Notes under the pieces: model-generated
The model's database searches: none
Told to the model about the DNA's origin: nothing
Seen by the model: the letters and a program-made list of their open reading frames with translations, nothing else
Assembly: GCF_024580955.1 (NCBI RefSeq)
Contig: NZ_JANIKD010000007.1
Coordinates: forward strand, 1-64,000
Direction of reading: 5' to 3'
Origin: Corynebacterium sp. 122RC1
GTDB taxonomy: Bacteria > Actinomycetota > Actinomycetes > Mycobacteriales > Mycobacteriaceae
DNA: 64,000 bases
Translations under genes and position numbers: made by a program
In this document: positions 37,449 through 46,729 of the stretch, one piece after another
How positions within the stretch are numbered: position 1 is the first letter of the stretch
How the letters are laid out: the number at the start of each line of letters is the position of its first letter

Positions 37449-37795
37449 CCGACATCATCTCCCTCATCATGCTTTCCATCGGCGCAGTCCTCGTGCTTGC
37501 TGCAGCCATTGGACTGAACCGTTTCCCCGATACCCTTTCCCGTATCCACGTAATCACCAAGCCTCAAACCTTAGGGCTTGTGCTCACCGTAGGTGGCGCT
37601 GGCATTCGCGTGATCGGCAGCGAAAGTTTCTCCGTTGCCGAGCGTGGTGACCTCGGCATTCTTGTCCTCCTCATTCTCTTTGCTCTAGTGACAAGCCCTG
37701 TGACGGCCCAGCGACTGGGGCGCTTGGCGCGTCGTGAAGGCCTGTATGGGGAACTTTCCCGCAACGATGAACCTGCCGCCCGAAGGAGGAAATAG
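37445..37795 (+). CDS. mrpG: MrpG antiporter subunit
   Basis: 116 residues, three helices, with GLNRFPDTLSRIHVITKPQT, the MrpG signature, near residue 25. ATG 37445 is set by the 4-bp overlap with mrpF; a longer upstream frame is an artefact. Last Mrp subunit; its stop codon overlaps the GTG of the next gene. Confidence 0.95.
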   Translation: MTDIISLIMLSIGAVLVLAAAIGLNRFPDTLSRIHVITKPQTLGLVLTVGGAGIRVIGSESFSVAERGDLGILVLLILFALVTSPVTAQRLGRLARREGLYGELSRNDEPAARRRK

Positions 37796-38976
37796 TGCTA
37801 CTCATTTCTAGTCTCTTTGCGTTTTGGGTGCTGCTGCGCGAATCAACCCTCCCGATCAAAGACAGCATCACGCAATGGCTCCCGCCGGACCTTGCTGTGT
37901 ACGTCCTGGCTGGACGGCAGCTCGCAGACGGCGGCAACCTCTACGACGGTGACTTTGTCCCAGGCCTTCCCTTTACCTATCCACCCTTTGCCGGCACCCT
38001 TTTTGCGCAGCTCGCGCCGATGTCAGACGGGATCGTCACGGTGTTCTGGCAAGGCCTTAACTTCATGAGTTTGGTCGCCGTGATTCTGCTGTGCTTCCAG
38101 CACCTCGGCAAACGCATCACGCCCACCGTCGCTGCGCTTGGCGTCACTCTTGCTGTTGGCGCGCTCGCGCTTGACCCCGTGCATGGCAGCTTCCACTACG
38201 GCCAGATCAACCTCATCCTCATGGCCTTAGTTGCCCTGGATTTCCTCCCCAAGAATCGCTTTGCCGGAATTGGCGTGGGCCTGGCAGCCGGGCTGAAACT
38301 CACCCCCGCGTTTTTTGGCATTGTATTCCTGATTAAGCGCCGTTGGACTGCCGCAGCGGTGAGCTTTGGTACGTTCCTGGCTACTGTAGCGATCGGCTAT
38401 CTGACTGTCCCCGATGCACATAGATTTTGGACCTACGCCATTTTTAACTCCTCTCGTGTTGGCGAACATTCAAATCCTGGTGCCCAATCGATTCGGAGCC
38501 TACTCGAACGTACCTTCGACGTCAATAGCACGGCAATTTGGCTGGTCTGTGTACTTATCACACTTGCAGTTGCCGTATGGGCAATCCATCTCAGCGGCAA
38601 CATGGTGCTCGCGATGGGGTTCGCCGGAATTACCGCCTGCCTCATCTCACCATTCTCCTGGTTCCACCACTGGGTGTGGGTGATTCCGATTGGCGTGTGG
38701 CTCATAGTTCGCCTGGACAACCTCCGCGCAAATCTTCCTTGGCCACTAAAACACCTTTCCAGTGTTGGCATTTTTGCAGCTCTCATCCTTTTCCTTTCCC
38801 CCTACTCCTCCGCCGTCGCGTGGCGAAGCATGGTGTATTGGAACTACGCCGACGATCCTAGCAACCTCCTCAACCTTCGATTCATCGGCGCTGGTTTCCT
38901 ATGGATGCTCGGGTATGCCGTAGGAAAAGTTTGTGTGACGCAAGTGAAAAAACGTAAGTCTCATCAGCCACTCTAG
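37795..38976 (+). CDS. GT87-type polyprenol-phosphomannose glycosyltransferase
   Basis: 393-residue polytopic protein, about 10 helices, of the GT87/DUF2029 family. In actinobacteria these use polyprenyl-phosphate mannose outside the membrane to add alpha-1,2-mannose or related sugars to lipomannan and arabinan-type glycans. Seen: FTYPPFA, HYGQINLILMALV, AAGLKLTPAFFGIVFLI, NPGAQSIRSLLER and SPFSWFHHWVW, all family landmarks. The start is GTG 37795, overlapping the mrpG stop by 1 nt behind AAGGAGGAAAT, so it is coupled to the mrp operon although unrelated in function. Confidence 0.86.
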   Translation: MLLISSLFAFWVLLRESTLPIKDSITQWLPPDLAVYVLAGRQLADGGNLYDGDFVPGLPFTYPPFAGTLFAQLAPMSDGIVTVFWQGLNFMSLVAVILLCFQHLGKRITPTVAALGVTLAVGALALDPVHGSFHYGQINLILMALVALDFLPKNRFAGIGVGLAAGLKLTPAFFGIVFLIKRRWTAAAVSFGTFLATVAIGYLTVPDAHRFWTYAIFNSSRVGEHSNPGAQSIRSLLERTFDVNSTAIWLVCVLITLAVAVWAIHLSGNMVLAMGFAGITACLISPFSWFHHWVWVIPIGVWLIVRLDNLRANLPWPLKHLSSVGIFAALILFLSPYSSAVAWRSMVYWNYADDPSNLLNLRFIGAGFLWMLGYAVGKVCVTQVKKRKSHQPL

Positions 38977-38992
38977 TTACACAAACTTTTCC
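38923..38992. repeat. Long inverted repeat spanning the GT87 stop codon
   Basis: 17-nt arms at 38923-38939 and 38976-38992 pair with one mismatch around a 36-nt loop that contains the end of the GT87 gene. The right arm ends in CTTTTCC. It may act as a terminator or mRNA stabiliser. Confidence 0.6.
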
Positions 38993-39073
38993 CACCTGCG
39001 ATTTTCTGGAACCCCTTGCCAAATAGCGTTGGCCAACTTACACTTAGGTCAAATGTTCGAATAAGGGGGAATA

Positions 39074-40177
39074 ATGACGCTTGAACCTTTCTACGCGGTC
39101 AGCGCTTCTGATGACCAAATAGCAATCGCACAACGAACCGTAAACAAGGTCACCTACGAGCTCTACGCAGCACATTTGGAGGGGGCAGATGATGTAGATC
39201 TCCCTGCGTTAGCAGTCACAATTGCAACGCGCACGGGGCAATCTCCATACAACGTGCGCAATGCACTGTTTGCCATCTACGAGCTCCGCAACCTGCCAAA
39301 ACTGCGCGCTTTTGTGGAGGCCACTTGGATCATGGATATTGACCGGATCCGCGGGATTATCGATTGCATGCGGGGCTTATCCAAGGAGTTTTGGGCAGAG
39401 TTCGACGAACGCATTCTCAAAGCGCTAATTCCGCGCTCACCAATGCAAGATTTACCAACAGCCAGAACGCTTAAAACCCGAGCTCAGGCCATACGCAAGC
39501 GACTGATGCCAATGAAGGAGGAGAAGGAGGAATCCCTCAACATCAAAATTGAAGATTCGCGCCCGCTCAGCACCTGCAACATGCGGCTCAAACACGACAC
39601 AATGCTGCTCTTCCAGCGCACAATCGAATTGATCCAGAAGCGCAAGCATTGCGATGCCCCTACCGCGTTCCGCCACCTCCTGGACGCAAAGGTGAAAATG
39701 AACGTCAACCTGCACCTTTACAAGGGCGATGGCACGGTATCCACGGAAGATTCACACTTCTGGGAAGAGGAAATCGCATCCTTGCTGAAGGACGCCACGG
39801 TACAGGGTCCATGCAAAACAGCCCGCAGCACCTACCACTTCTCGCCTCAACAAAAGGCAGAAATCCGGGGCCGCGATGGCACCTGCCGCTTCCCCGGCTG
39901 CGGCCGCTCCGCGCGCAACGCAGACATTGACCACGTGGTCCCCTTCAACCAAGGCGGTGCGACCAGCATCCATAACGCCCAATCGCTGTGCCGCGAGCAT
40001 CACATCATGAAAACCCGCCGCATCGTTTCCGCGAGCATTGATCCAGACTCCTTCGCGGTGAAGTGGGTCATGCCCGACGGCTCCACGATCCACACTCACC
40101 CCGAAGGTCCTCTAGCCCCAATCCTGCGGAAGAAGACCTACACCCTACGAAACATGGAGGCGCAATTCTTTAAATAA
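39074..40177 (+). CDS. DUF222/HNH endonuclease domain protein (13E12 type)
   Basis: 367 residues. The N-terminal helical region (about 1-230) matches the DUF222-type part of actinobacterial 13E12 repeat proteins. The C-terminal HNH motif has its zinc knuckle: [20 protein letters not shown], then [19 protein letters not shown] (C-x4-C ... DH ... N ... C-x2-H). Active-site His and Asn are present. A GGGGGAAT ribosome site is similar to that of the DUF559 gene. Moderately lower GC than neighbours. No intein or intron is present, so not an obvious homing element. Its 3' end overlaps the convergent gene by 8 bp. Confidence 0.88.
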   Translation: MTLEPFYAVSASDDQIAIAQRTVNKVTYELYAAHLEGADDVDLPALAVTIATRTGQSPYNVRNALFAIYELRNLPKLRAFVEATWIMDIDRIRGIIDCMRGLSKEFWAEFDERILKALIPRSPMQDLPTARTLKTRAQAIRKRLMPMKEEKEESLNIKIEDSRPLSTCNMRLKHDTMLLFQRTIELIQKRKHCDAPTAFRHLLDAKVKMNVNLHLYKGDGTVSTEDSHFWEEEIASLLKDATVQGPCKTARSTYHFSPQQKAEIRGRDGTCRFPGCGRSARNADIDHVVPFNQGGATSIHNAQSLCREHHIMKTRRIVSASIDPDSFAVKWVMPDGSTIHTHPEGPLAPILRKKTYTLRNMEAQFFK

Positions 40178-41267
40178 TCTCCATATCCACGGCCTGGACC
40201 CAATCCCCAGAGCTTGCAAAACTTGCACGTTGACGCTGGTAAGAAGCCCCTTCATCAATGATACGGAGGACTCCATGCAACTCTTGCACACAACCAAGTT
40301 CCCGCGCGATCGGCTCCAACCGGGCAACCCAATCGCGCAGGTCATCAGTGACCAGGCGCTCGTCGGTTTCGCGGCTGGTAATCACAATCGCATCCAAACC
40401 ATAGCGAGCACCGCGCCACTTGTTCTCCCGCAGGTGCCAATCCTGCAGAGTGGGCAACGGCTTCCCGGCGGAATACAGCCGGTCAAAGTACACAACAAGG
40501 CAATGAGTCAAAGCTACCGACGCGGCCAGCGCCCCAAGATCAGAGGTGGAGTCCGCGATTCGGACTTCAATCGTGCCCCACTTTCCGGCTGGGCGGATAT
40601 CGAAGTGCATCTGGCCCACATGGTTGATCACGCCACTGCGGTCCTGGTCCACCATGTACGCTTCAAATTCCTCCCACGTTTGGAATTGGTACGGCAGTCC
40701 TGCAGTAGGAAGTTGTTGGTAAAGCATGGTGCGGTTGCTGGCATACCCGGTGTCCATACCCTCCCAGGCAGGCGAAGACGCCGTCAGCGCCAGGATGTGC
40801 GGGTACATGGTGTTCACGGCATTGATGATGGGCCAAACCCGCTGCTTGTCGGAGATACCCACATGGACATGGATACCCCAGATCAGCATTTGGTTTCCCC
40901 AGTACTGGGTGCGCGCGATGATCTCGTTGTAATGCCCCTTCTCGCTCAGGGGCTGTTCTCTGAAGTCAGCGAATGGGTGCGAGCCCGAGGCCCAAACCGC
41001 AATCTCCAGCTCACTGGCAGCTTCTTTGACGGCCTTGACTGCGGTAGAAAGTTCCGCAACGGCCTCGCCTGCAGTGTTGTGCACACCGGTGACCAGCTCT
41101 ACGGTGTTCGCCAAGAACTCACGCTCGAGGTGAACTTCCGGGTAGTGCTGCTCCACATACGCCACTACATCGGCCGCGCGGGGCACCAAGTCTCGTGTCA
41201 CCGGATCAATGAGCGCGACCTCCCACTCCACTCCGAGGGTAGGCGCCGGGGAAGGGTGAAAAATCAT
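40170..41267 (-). CDS. Glutamate-cysteine ligase-like carboxylate-amine ligase (YbdK/GCS2)
   Basis: 365 residues. GCS2-type ligase: opening [12 protein letters not shown] with the metal-binding Glu residues, the WGIHVHVGI strand, [19 protein letters not shown] and a C-terminal [15 protein letters not shown]. These enzymes join glutamate to cysteine or another amine weakly; the physiological product is uncertain, since corynebacteria use mycothiol. Synteny with the Rv0427c-Rv0433 region of M. tuberculosis (Rv0433 being the homologue) is visible. Overlaps the LytR_C gene by 4 bp. Confidence 0.9.
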   Translation of the reverse strand: MIFHPSPAPTLGVEWEVALIDPVTRDLVPRAADVVAYVEQHYPEVHLEREFLANTVELVTGVHNTAGEAVAELSTAVKAVKEAASELEIAVWASGSHPFADFREQPLSEKGHYNEIIARTQYWGNQMLIWGIHVHVGISDKQRVWPIINAVNTMYPHILALTASSPAWEGMDTGYASNRTMLYQQLPTAGLPYQFQTWEEFEAYMVDQDRSGVINHVGQMHFDIRPAGKWGTIEVRIADSTSDLGALAASVALTHCLVVYFDRLYSAGKPLPTLQDWHLRENKWRGARYGLDAIVITSRETDERLVTDDLRDWVARLEPIARELGCVQELHGVLRIIDEGASYQRQRASFASSGDWVQAVDMEII

Positions 41268-41698
41268 GGCAAGTCCTGAACAAGGACAAGCACCAGTGGG
41301 TCGCCTTCACGTGGAACGGTTACCGAGCCAGTTTGTTCAGCAAGGCGCTGGGCTGCTTCCTCATTGCCGGGTGCGAAGAAAACGGTGTTTTGGGCAAGGA
41401 TCTCATCCGAGTAATTGCCGGTCTCCGTAACTTCCCAACCCATTCCGGAAACGCGCTCACCGGCAGAAGCCGCAAGGCCCTGGATCGTGGAGTTGTTCAA
41501 AACCTTCACCCCTGGCGGTGGCGGTGGTGTTTCGGCAGGAGGAGCTACCGCTGTAGTTGTTGTGGTGGTGGTAGTTTCTTGCGCCACAACTTCCTCTTGG
41601 GGAGTCCGCATTTGGAACAAGCCCCAGAGCGCCAGAAGGACTGCAACGGCGATGAGGATCATGGCCATGCCGCGCAAGGGAAGGGTTTTTTCAGTCAC
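41264..41698 (-). CDS. LytR_C-domain membrane-anchored protein
   Basis: 144 residues: a membrane helix at about 10-29, a Thr/Pro-rich linker (runs of T and P, about 41-62), then an extracytoplasmic LytR_C domain with [20 protein letters not shown] and a [11 protein letters not shown] segment. LytR_C domains accompany LCP wall-polymer ligases, but no LCP catalytic domain is present here. It lies between DUF3263 and the GCS2 gene, the order seen at Rv0430-Rv0433 without sodC. Confidence 0.88.
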   Translation of the reverse strand: MTEKTLPLRGMAMILIAVAVLLALWGLFQMRTPQEEVVAQETTTTTTTTAVAPPAETPPPPPGVKVLNNSTIQGLAASAGERVSGMGWEVTETGNYSDEILAQNTVFFAPGNEEAAQRLAEQTGSVTVPREGDPLVLVLVQDLP

Positions 41699-41906
41699 GT
41701 TTGTTCATTCTAGCGTCTCGAAGCCGGCGCAAGCGTGCCGTGAGCAAGGGATAGGCAGCCATGACGTGGGGAACGTCGATGGCGATGTTGAGCGCTTGGT
41801 AGTAGCGGACGGGTGAAACGCCAAAGCGCTCGCGGATAGCCTCTTCCTTGTTCCGGTGCGTTTGTTCCTCGAAGGCCAGGAGGTCCAGCAGTTTATCGCT
41901 ATCCAT
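41691..41906 (-). CDS. DUF3263 protein
   Basis: 71 residues starting MDSDKLLDLLAFEEQ. All-alpha, with a helix-turn-helix-like pattern in REFxxSPxRYYQAL style (RERFGVSPVRYYQALN) and an Arg-rich tail (TARLRRLRDAR). Conserved next to def in actinobacteria. Possibly DNA-binding (inference). Upstream in-frame starts at 41924 and 41945 would run into the divergent def start, so 41906 is preferred. Confidence 0.8.
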   Translation of the reverse strand: MDSDKLLDLLAFEEQTHRNKEEAIRERFGVSPVRYYQALNIAIDVPHVMAAYPLLTARLRRLRDARMNKRD

Positions 41907-41922
41907 GCCTACACTGTAAGCC

Positions 41923-42462
41923 ATGACTATTCGCCCAATCGTCATCTATGGTGACCCAGTGCTGCATACCCCCACGGAGCCCGTGACGGAGGATATTTCT
42001 GAACTGATTGCAGACATGTATGAAACCATGGACGCCGCCAACGGCGTGGGCTTGGCCGCCAACCAGGTTGGGGTGAACAAGCGGGTGTTTGTGTATAACT
42101 GCCCGGATGATGACGGCGTGATGCATCGCGGCTGCGTGGTGAATCCAACGCTGGAAGTGTCTGAGGAGCAGGAAGAGGAAGAGGAAGGCTGTCTGTCGGT
42201 GCCCGGCGAGGCATGGCCAACGTGGCGCGCCCACAGGGTGACGTTACGCGGTTACGACGAGCACGGCGCCCCCATTGAGCTGGAGGCGACTGGCTTCCTT
42301 GCGCGCTGCTTCCAGCATGAGGTGGGGCACCTAGACGGGTATGTGTACACGGATGTGCTGGTGGGCAAGTTCAAGCGGCAGGCCAAGCGGGTGCTGAGGA
42401 ACCACACTTGGGGCAAGACGTGGATGCCTGGGGTTGACCCGGATCCGTTTGGGTGGGACTGA
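41923..42462 (+). CDS. def: Peptide deformylase
   Basis: Removes N-formyl from nascent proteins. 179 residues with motif 1 [10 protein letters not shown], motif 2 EEGCLSVPG (metal Cys) and motif 3 HEVGHLDG, where the metal-binding His-Glu-x-x-His is intact but the usual Asp before the last His is Gly. An acidic EEQEEEEE insert precedes motif 2. The C-terminal [13 protein letters not shown] extension is as in mycobacterial Def. Divergent from DUF3263; stop overlaps the next ATG (TGATG). Confidence 0.95.
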   Translation: MTIRPIVIYGDPVLHTPTEPVTEDISELIADMYETMDAANGVGLAANQVGVNKRVFVYNCPDDDGVMHRGCVVNPTLEVSEEQEEEEEGCLSVPGEAWPTWRAHRVTLRGYDEHGAPIELEATGFLARCFQHEVGHLDGYVYTDVLVGKFKRQAKRVLRNHTWGKTWMPGVDPDPFGWD

Positions 42463-43325
42463 TGTTTAGGAAAGAGCCGGTCCGAGTGGGTGATCGCGTG
42501 GTGGTCCGTAGTGATACGGAGGTGATTGGTGTGGTCACTAGCTTGGATCCGCTCACGCTGAACGGTGACATCGTGATCCCTAAGTATCAGGTGATGAAAA
42601 AACTTTCGCCGAAAACCGTGATGAACAGGGATATCAGGGCGATTGAGCAGGCTACAGCGAAGGCGTTTCCGGGAGCGCATCAGGAATGGACTAGCGACGG
42701 CCAGTGGTTGATGCGGGCCGGGGATGGGATTGCGGAGCGGTCGAATTCGGCGGCGCCGCTGGGGCCGAGTGCTCGGTTTGTGCCGATTCCGTGGGATGAG
42801 ATTAATGAGTTTTATCGTCGGCACAATCTGCCCACCACGTTGTTGATTCCGGAGCGGATTGCGCCAAACCCGAATGTGCCGATGGGCCCGGAGATCATTG
42901 TGATGACCCGCAATCTGGAGAATTTGCCGGAGCAGGCGGAGGGATTTGAACTGCTGGAGAAGCCTGATCAGCAGTGGTTGGATTTGTACCATTTCCGTGG
43001 GCAACCGCTTCCCGCTGACGCGTTGGAGTTGCGCCCGATTGATGGGGAGATGGGATTTGGGCGTCTGGTGAGGGATGGGCAGACGGTGGCGGTGACGAGG
43101 GGAACGATCACCGATGGGTATTTGGGTTATTCGGCAGTTGAGGTGGCGGAAAAGTATCGGCGGCAAGGACTGGGGACCGCACTGGGTGTGGAGATGTTGC
43201 GCTGGGCCAGGCAGAAGGGAGCGCACACTGCCTATTTGCAGGTGATCGCCGATAATGTGGCGGGAATAGGGCTGTACCACAAGCTAGGGTTTGTGGAACA
43301 CCATCGGCATCGGTACACACGCTAG
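42462..43325 (+). CDS. GNAT acetyltransferase with N-terminal SH3-like domain
   Basis: 287 residues. The first about 70 form a small beta domain (GDRVVVRSDTEVIGVVTSLDP); the C-terminal 100 are a GNAT fold with the acetyl-CoA loop VAEKYRRQGLGTALGVEML (R/Q-x-x-G-x-G/A) and then YLQVIADNVAGIGLYHKLGF. It corresponds in position to Rv0428c between def and xth. The substrate is unknown. ATG 42462 is coupled to def by TGATG. Confidence 0.9.
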   Translation: MFRKEPVRVGDRVVVRSDTEVIGVVTSLDPLTLNGDIVIPKYQVMKKLSPKTVMNRDIRAIEQATAKAFPGAHQEWTSDGQWLMRAGDGIAERSNSAAPLGPSARFVPIPWDEINEFYRRHNLPTTLLIPERIAPNPNVPMGPEIIVMTRNLENLPEQAEGFELLEKPDQQWLDLYHFRGQPLPADALELRPIDGEMGFGRLVRDGQTVAVTRGTITDGYLGYSAVEVAEKYRRQGLGTALGVEMLRWARQKGAHTAYLQVIADNVAGIGLYHKLGFVEHHRHRYTR

Positions 43326-43335
43326 ACTGCAACTC

Positions 43336-44028
43336 ATGCGCATTGTGAACTGGAACGTCAATTCAATTCGGGCAAGGAAGGACCGTGTTATTGACCTTTT
43401 GGATCGCCTGGACATTGACGTTCTACTGATGCAGGAGACAAAAACGAAGGATTTCCCGCCACTTGAGGGGTATGAGGTGGCGCATTGGGGCCTCAACCAG
43501 TGGAATGGGGTGGCTATTGCGTCGAGGGTCGGGTTGGAAGATGTGCGCCAGGGGTTTGCCAACCAGCCCTCTTTCAATGGCCTTGAGGCGCGTGCGATCT
43601 CAGCGACCTGCGGCGGTGTGCGCGTCGAAAGTGTGTATGTTCCCAACGGAAGGGAGATTGCGCACCCGCACTATGACTACAAGCTGCGCTTTTTATATGC
43701 GTTGAAGGGCAGCGATGCGGATGTGATTGGTGGGGATTTCAATGTGGCGCCGCTGGATCGGCATGTGTGGGACATCAATGCCTTTGCGGGTGAGACGCAT
43801 GTGACGGAGCCGGAGAGGCAGGCGTTTGACGCGTTGTTGGAGAAGTGGAAGGTGGCCAGCCCTTGGGAGGGATTTAGTTTTTGGGACTATCGGGCTGGGC
43901 GGTATGAACGCAACGAGGGGATGTTGATCGATTTCCAGCTTTCCAATTTGGAGGTTGAGCGAGCATTTATTGATGGGGAGCGGTCTTCGGATCACGCGCC
44001 GGTAGTGGTGGATTACCGTGGACCTTAG
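43336..44028 (+). CDS. xth: Exonuclease III (AP endonuclease family)
   Basis: 230 residues. Repairs abasic sites and removes 3' blocks. It has NWNVNSIRARKDRV at the start, LMQETKTKDFP with the metal-binding Glu, YVPNGREI, GGDFNVAPLDRHVWD with catalytic Asp/Asn, and the C-terminal SDHAPVVVDY with the catalytic His. A short member, lacking some loop segments, but with every catalytic residue. It starts 10 bp after the GNAT gene and overlaps cls by 11 bp. Confidence 0.93.
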   Translation: MRIVNWNVNSIRARKDRVIDLLDRLDIDVLLMQETKTKDFPPLEGYEVAHWGLNQWNGVAIASRVGLEDVRQGFANQPSFNGLEARAISATCGGVRVESVYVPNGREIAHPHYDYKLRFLYALKGSDADVIGGDFNVAPLDRHVWDINAFAGETHVTEPERQAFDALLEKWKVASPWEGFSFWDYRAGRYERNEGMLIDFQLSNLEVERAFIDGERSSDHAPVVVDYRGP

Positions 44029-45427
44029 CTCATGGCAGGCAATCGGCCTGATTATCGACTACACCATCAAAATTGCCGCGATCGGATTCGTACCGGAAGG
44101 CCGCAGGCCAAGCTCATCGACGGCGTGGCTGCTTGCCATTTTGCTGCTCCCGTTCGTGGGGTTGCCGCTGTTCTTGCTGATGGGTTCGCCGTGGATTAAC
44201 AGGCGGCGGCACCGCATTCAGGATGAAGCTAACCAGCGGATCAAAGAGCTGGGTGTTGATGTGCCGGACTCCGTGGCAATGAGTGAGGAGATTGACTCGA
44301 TTATTCGGCTCAATAGGAACCTCACGGGGATGCCGGCGGTGTCTGGGGAGACGCATGGCTACTACCCGGATTACAAAGAGTCGATTGAGCGAATGGCGCA
44401 GGTAGTAGACGGCGCCACGAAGTATGTCCATGTGGAGATCTATATTGTTTCTTGGGATGACACAACCGATGTGTTCTTCCAAGCGCTGGCTCGGGCGGTG
44501 AAGCGTGGCGTGAAGGTGCGTTTGCTGTTTGACCAGGTTGGCTCGTGGAAATACAAGGGTTATTTGAAGCTGGGGAGGAGGCTCACTGAGATTGGGGTGG
44601 ATTGGCAGCTCATGTTGCCGCTGAAGCCGTGGCGCCGCCGTTTCCGTAGGCCGGATCTGCGTAATCACCGGAAGATGGTGATTGTGGATGGTAAGCGTGG
44701 GTTTATTGGGTCGCAGAACATGATTGAGCCGTCGTATGGGAATAAGGGGCGGAATTGGGTTGATGTGATGTTTGAGTTCTCTGGGCCGATTGTGACCTCC
44801 ATGAACCTGGTGTTCGCGGTGGATTGGTTGCTTGAGAGCGGGGAGACGGTGCCGTTTGAGCTATCGGAAGTCCACGGCGAGGACCTGTTGCAGTTGGTGC
44901 CTTCGGGTCCGGGGTATCACGCGGAGCCGAATCTGCGGATGTTTAACTCAGTGATTCACCACGCCAAGGAGCGGCTGGTGATGTGCAGTCCGTATTTTAT
45001 TCCGGATGAGTCGATGATGGAGGCGGTGACGTCGGCATGCTTTAGGGGCGTGAAGGTGGAGCTGCTGGTGAGTGAGCAGGCGGACCAGTTTGTGGTGAAC
45101 CATGCGCAGACGTCGTACTATCAGGCGCTGCTGGAGGCGGGGGTGAAAATTCACAGGTATAAGAAGCCGGCGGTGTTGCACAGCAAGTTTTTGCTGGCGG
45201 ATGAGATTGGGGTGCTTGGGTCTTCCAATATGGATATGCGTTCATTTGGTTTGAACTATGAAGTAACGCTTATGGCCACGCATAAGAAGGTGATTGCACA
45301 GTTGGAGGAATTGGCGCAGGGATATAAGGAGAATTCGATTGAGCTCACGTTGGAGGAGTGGAATGAGCGTTCCTTTGGGCGCCGCTACTTGGATAACGTG
45401 ATGCGATTGACTTCGGCGCTGCAATGA
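44018..45427 (+). CDS. cls: Cardiolipin synthase (PLD family)
   Basis: 469 residues; forms cardiolipin from phosphatidylglycerol at the membrane. Two N-terminal helices (about 5-25, 38-55) precede two HKD motifs: NHRKMVIVDGKRGFIGSQN (about 217) and LHSKFLLADEIGVLGSSN (about 393). In both, His and Lys are present and the third residue is Asp. GTG start at 44018 overlapping xth. It overlaps the next gene by 4 bp. Confidence 0.94.
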   Translation: MDLSSWQAIGLIIDYTIKIAAIGFVPEGRRPSSSTAWLLAILLLPFVGLPLFLLMGSPWINRRRHRIQDEANQRIKELGVDVPDSVAMSEEIDSIIRLNRNLTGMPAVSGETHGYYPDYKESIERMAQVVDGATKYVHVEIYIVSWDDTTDVFFQALARAVKRGVKVRLLFDQVGSWKYKGYLKLGRRLTEIGVDWQLMLPLKPWRRRFRRPDLRNHRKMVIVDGKRGFIGSQNMIEPSYGNKGRNWVDVMFEFSGPIVTSMNLVFAVDWLLESGETVPFELSEVHGEDLLQLVPSGPGYHAEPNLRMFNSVIHHAKERLVMCSPYFIPDESMMEAVTSACFRGVKVELLVSEQADQFVVNHAQTSYYQALLEAGVKIHRYKKPAVLHSKFLLADEIGVLGSSNMDMRSFGLNYEVTLMATHKKVIAQLEELAQGYKENSIELTLEEWNERSFGRRYLDNVMRLTSALQ

Positions 45428-46320
45428 CCGCGCTCACAAGGTTTGGGCAGCTCGCCGTGATGGGTGTGGGCTGCTTTACAATCGCTATGGGCATCTTCCT
45501 CATTACGCACTCGTTTGCGCTGCCGGAGGTAGATGAGGGATTTGCACTGGGTGTGTTGGCAACGGCGGTGATGCAGTCGTCGATGGTGGTGTCCATGCTG
45601 TTGGTGACCAGCAATATTGACCCGGAGGTGGCTGTCGCCGGGATTTTGGGCGCTAACCTTGGCACCACAATGACCCCCTTGGTGGCTGCGCATTTTCTCC
45701 CCAAGGACAAGGGCGCGATGGAGGTGGCAAGCCTCCATTTCTGGTTCAACGCGCTCGGCCTGCTCACGCTGGGCCCCATTGAACTGCTGTTTCACCCGCT
45801 GGAAAAGCTCACGATTTCCCTCAGGACGGACTTTGCGCCACCGCTCCTTGCGGGGGAGTTTGAGTGGTGGAAGCTCCTCTTGGGGATCACGCTTATTGCT
45901 GGTGGCATGAGGTGGGTCCGCAGGTTTGCTATTAGCACTCAGGGTGATACGTCTGGGCTGGTCGCGGGGGTGCTGGTCACGTTAGTAATGAGGCACAGCA
46001 GCGCTACCGTGATCACCACAGCGGCAATGAATGCAAGTAACAGGCTCACGATCATTCTGGGCGCGAACATCGCCACTACCTTAAGCGCTGTGCTGCTGGC
46101 GCTGAACATGGGTGTAGGCATGCAGGTGGCGTTCACTCACCTGCTGTTCAACCTGCTGGGCGTGATGTTGGTGCTGCTCTTCCCACCGATCCGCTCGCTG
46201 CTTGAGGGGCTGGCAACCAGGACGGCCAAGCTCGCGGTGAAGAGCCCACCAGTCACGCTTCTGGTGATTGCCCTGGTGTGGTTGGCGCTACCAGCCGCTG
46301 TAATTCAGGCCAGGCCTTAG
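45424..46320 (+). CDS. Short Na+/phosphate cotransporter-like membrane protein
   Basis: 298 residues, about eight helices. Two inverted half-repeats carry the NptA-type signatures: QSSMVVSMLLV with GANLGTTMTPL (first half) and RHSSATVITTAAM with GANIATTLSAV (second half). The PhoU-like C-terminal domain of longer family members is absent. The second QSS motif begins with His in place of Gln. Likely an anion (phosphate) symporter, unproven. Its 3' end overlaps the convergent NUDIX gene by 68 bp. Confidence 0.8.
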   Translation: MTALTRFGQLAVMGVGCFTIAMGIFLITHSFALPEVDEGFALGVLATAVMQSSMVVSMLLVTSNIDPEVAVAGILGANLGTTMTPLVAAHFLPKDKGAMEVASLHFWFNALGLLTLGPIELLFHPLEKLTISLRTDFAPPLLAGEFEWWKLLLGITLIAGGMRWVRRFAISTQGDTSGLVAGVLVTLVMRHSSATVITTAAMNASNRLTIILGANIATTLSAVLLALNMGVGMQVAFTHLLFNLLGVMLVLLFPPIRSLLEGLATRTAKLAVKSPPVTLLVIALVWLALPAAVIQARP

Positions 46321-46708
46321 CGAACGCCTCCAAGAGGGGGTAGCTCGCAACGTCCTCCACCGCTACCCACTTGAGCTCCAAAGATTCCTCATTAGCAACG
46401 GTTTCCAATAAGTGGTCAGCCACAGCAATCACAGTGGTGTATGTCCACGATCCATGCACGGCCGTCACCCGTTCCCCCACCACGCGGAAGTCGCGGACCT
46501 GAGCCTCCTCATAGGCCTCACGGCAGGCAGCTTCAACGGCGGTCTCGCCAAACTCCAGTGCACCTCCAGGCAGCGCCCACGTACCGCCATCCGCGGTCCA
46601 GGCGGCGCGGTGCTGCAGGAGCACGTGACCGTCGGCAACCAAAAGTAGGCCTGCTGCACCGTATTTTCCCCAGCGCTTTTTCCCGTCTGGACCAACTACC
46701 CAATTCAT
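46253..46708 (-). CDS. NUDIX hydrolase (MutT-like)
   Basis: 151 residues. NUDIX box GALEFGETAVEAACREAYEE followed by A-Q-V, with the G-x5-E-x7-RE-U-x-EE core complete; only the late conserved Gly is replaced by Gln. Sits next to glnX-glnH-pknG exactly as mutT3 (Rv0413) does in M. tuberculosis. The substrate (oxidised or other nucleoside diphosphates) is not evident. It is divergent from glnX across 21 bp. Confidence 0.9.
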   Translation of the reverse strand: MNWVVGPDGKKRWGKYGAAGLLLVADGHVLLQHRAAWTADGGTWALPGGALEFGETAVEAACREAYEEAQVRDFRVVGERVTAVHGSWTYTTVIAVADHLLETVANEESLELKWVAVEDVASYPLLEAFAKAWPELQRLVAPTTPGQSPEA

Positions 46709-46729
46709 TGATTGCTAAAGTTAGCAGGG

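Noticed and set aside
39074..40177. Homing endonuclease or intein
   Set aside because: The HNH motif is the DUF222 type; no flanking splice blocks or split host gene are visible.
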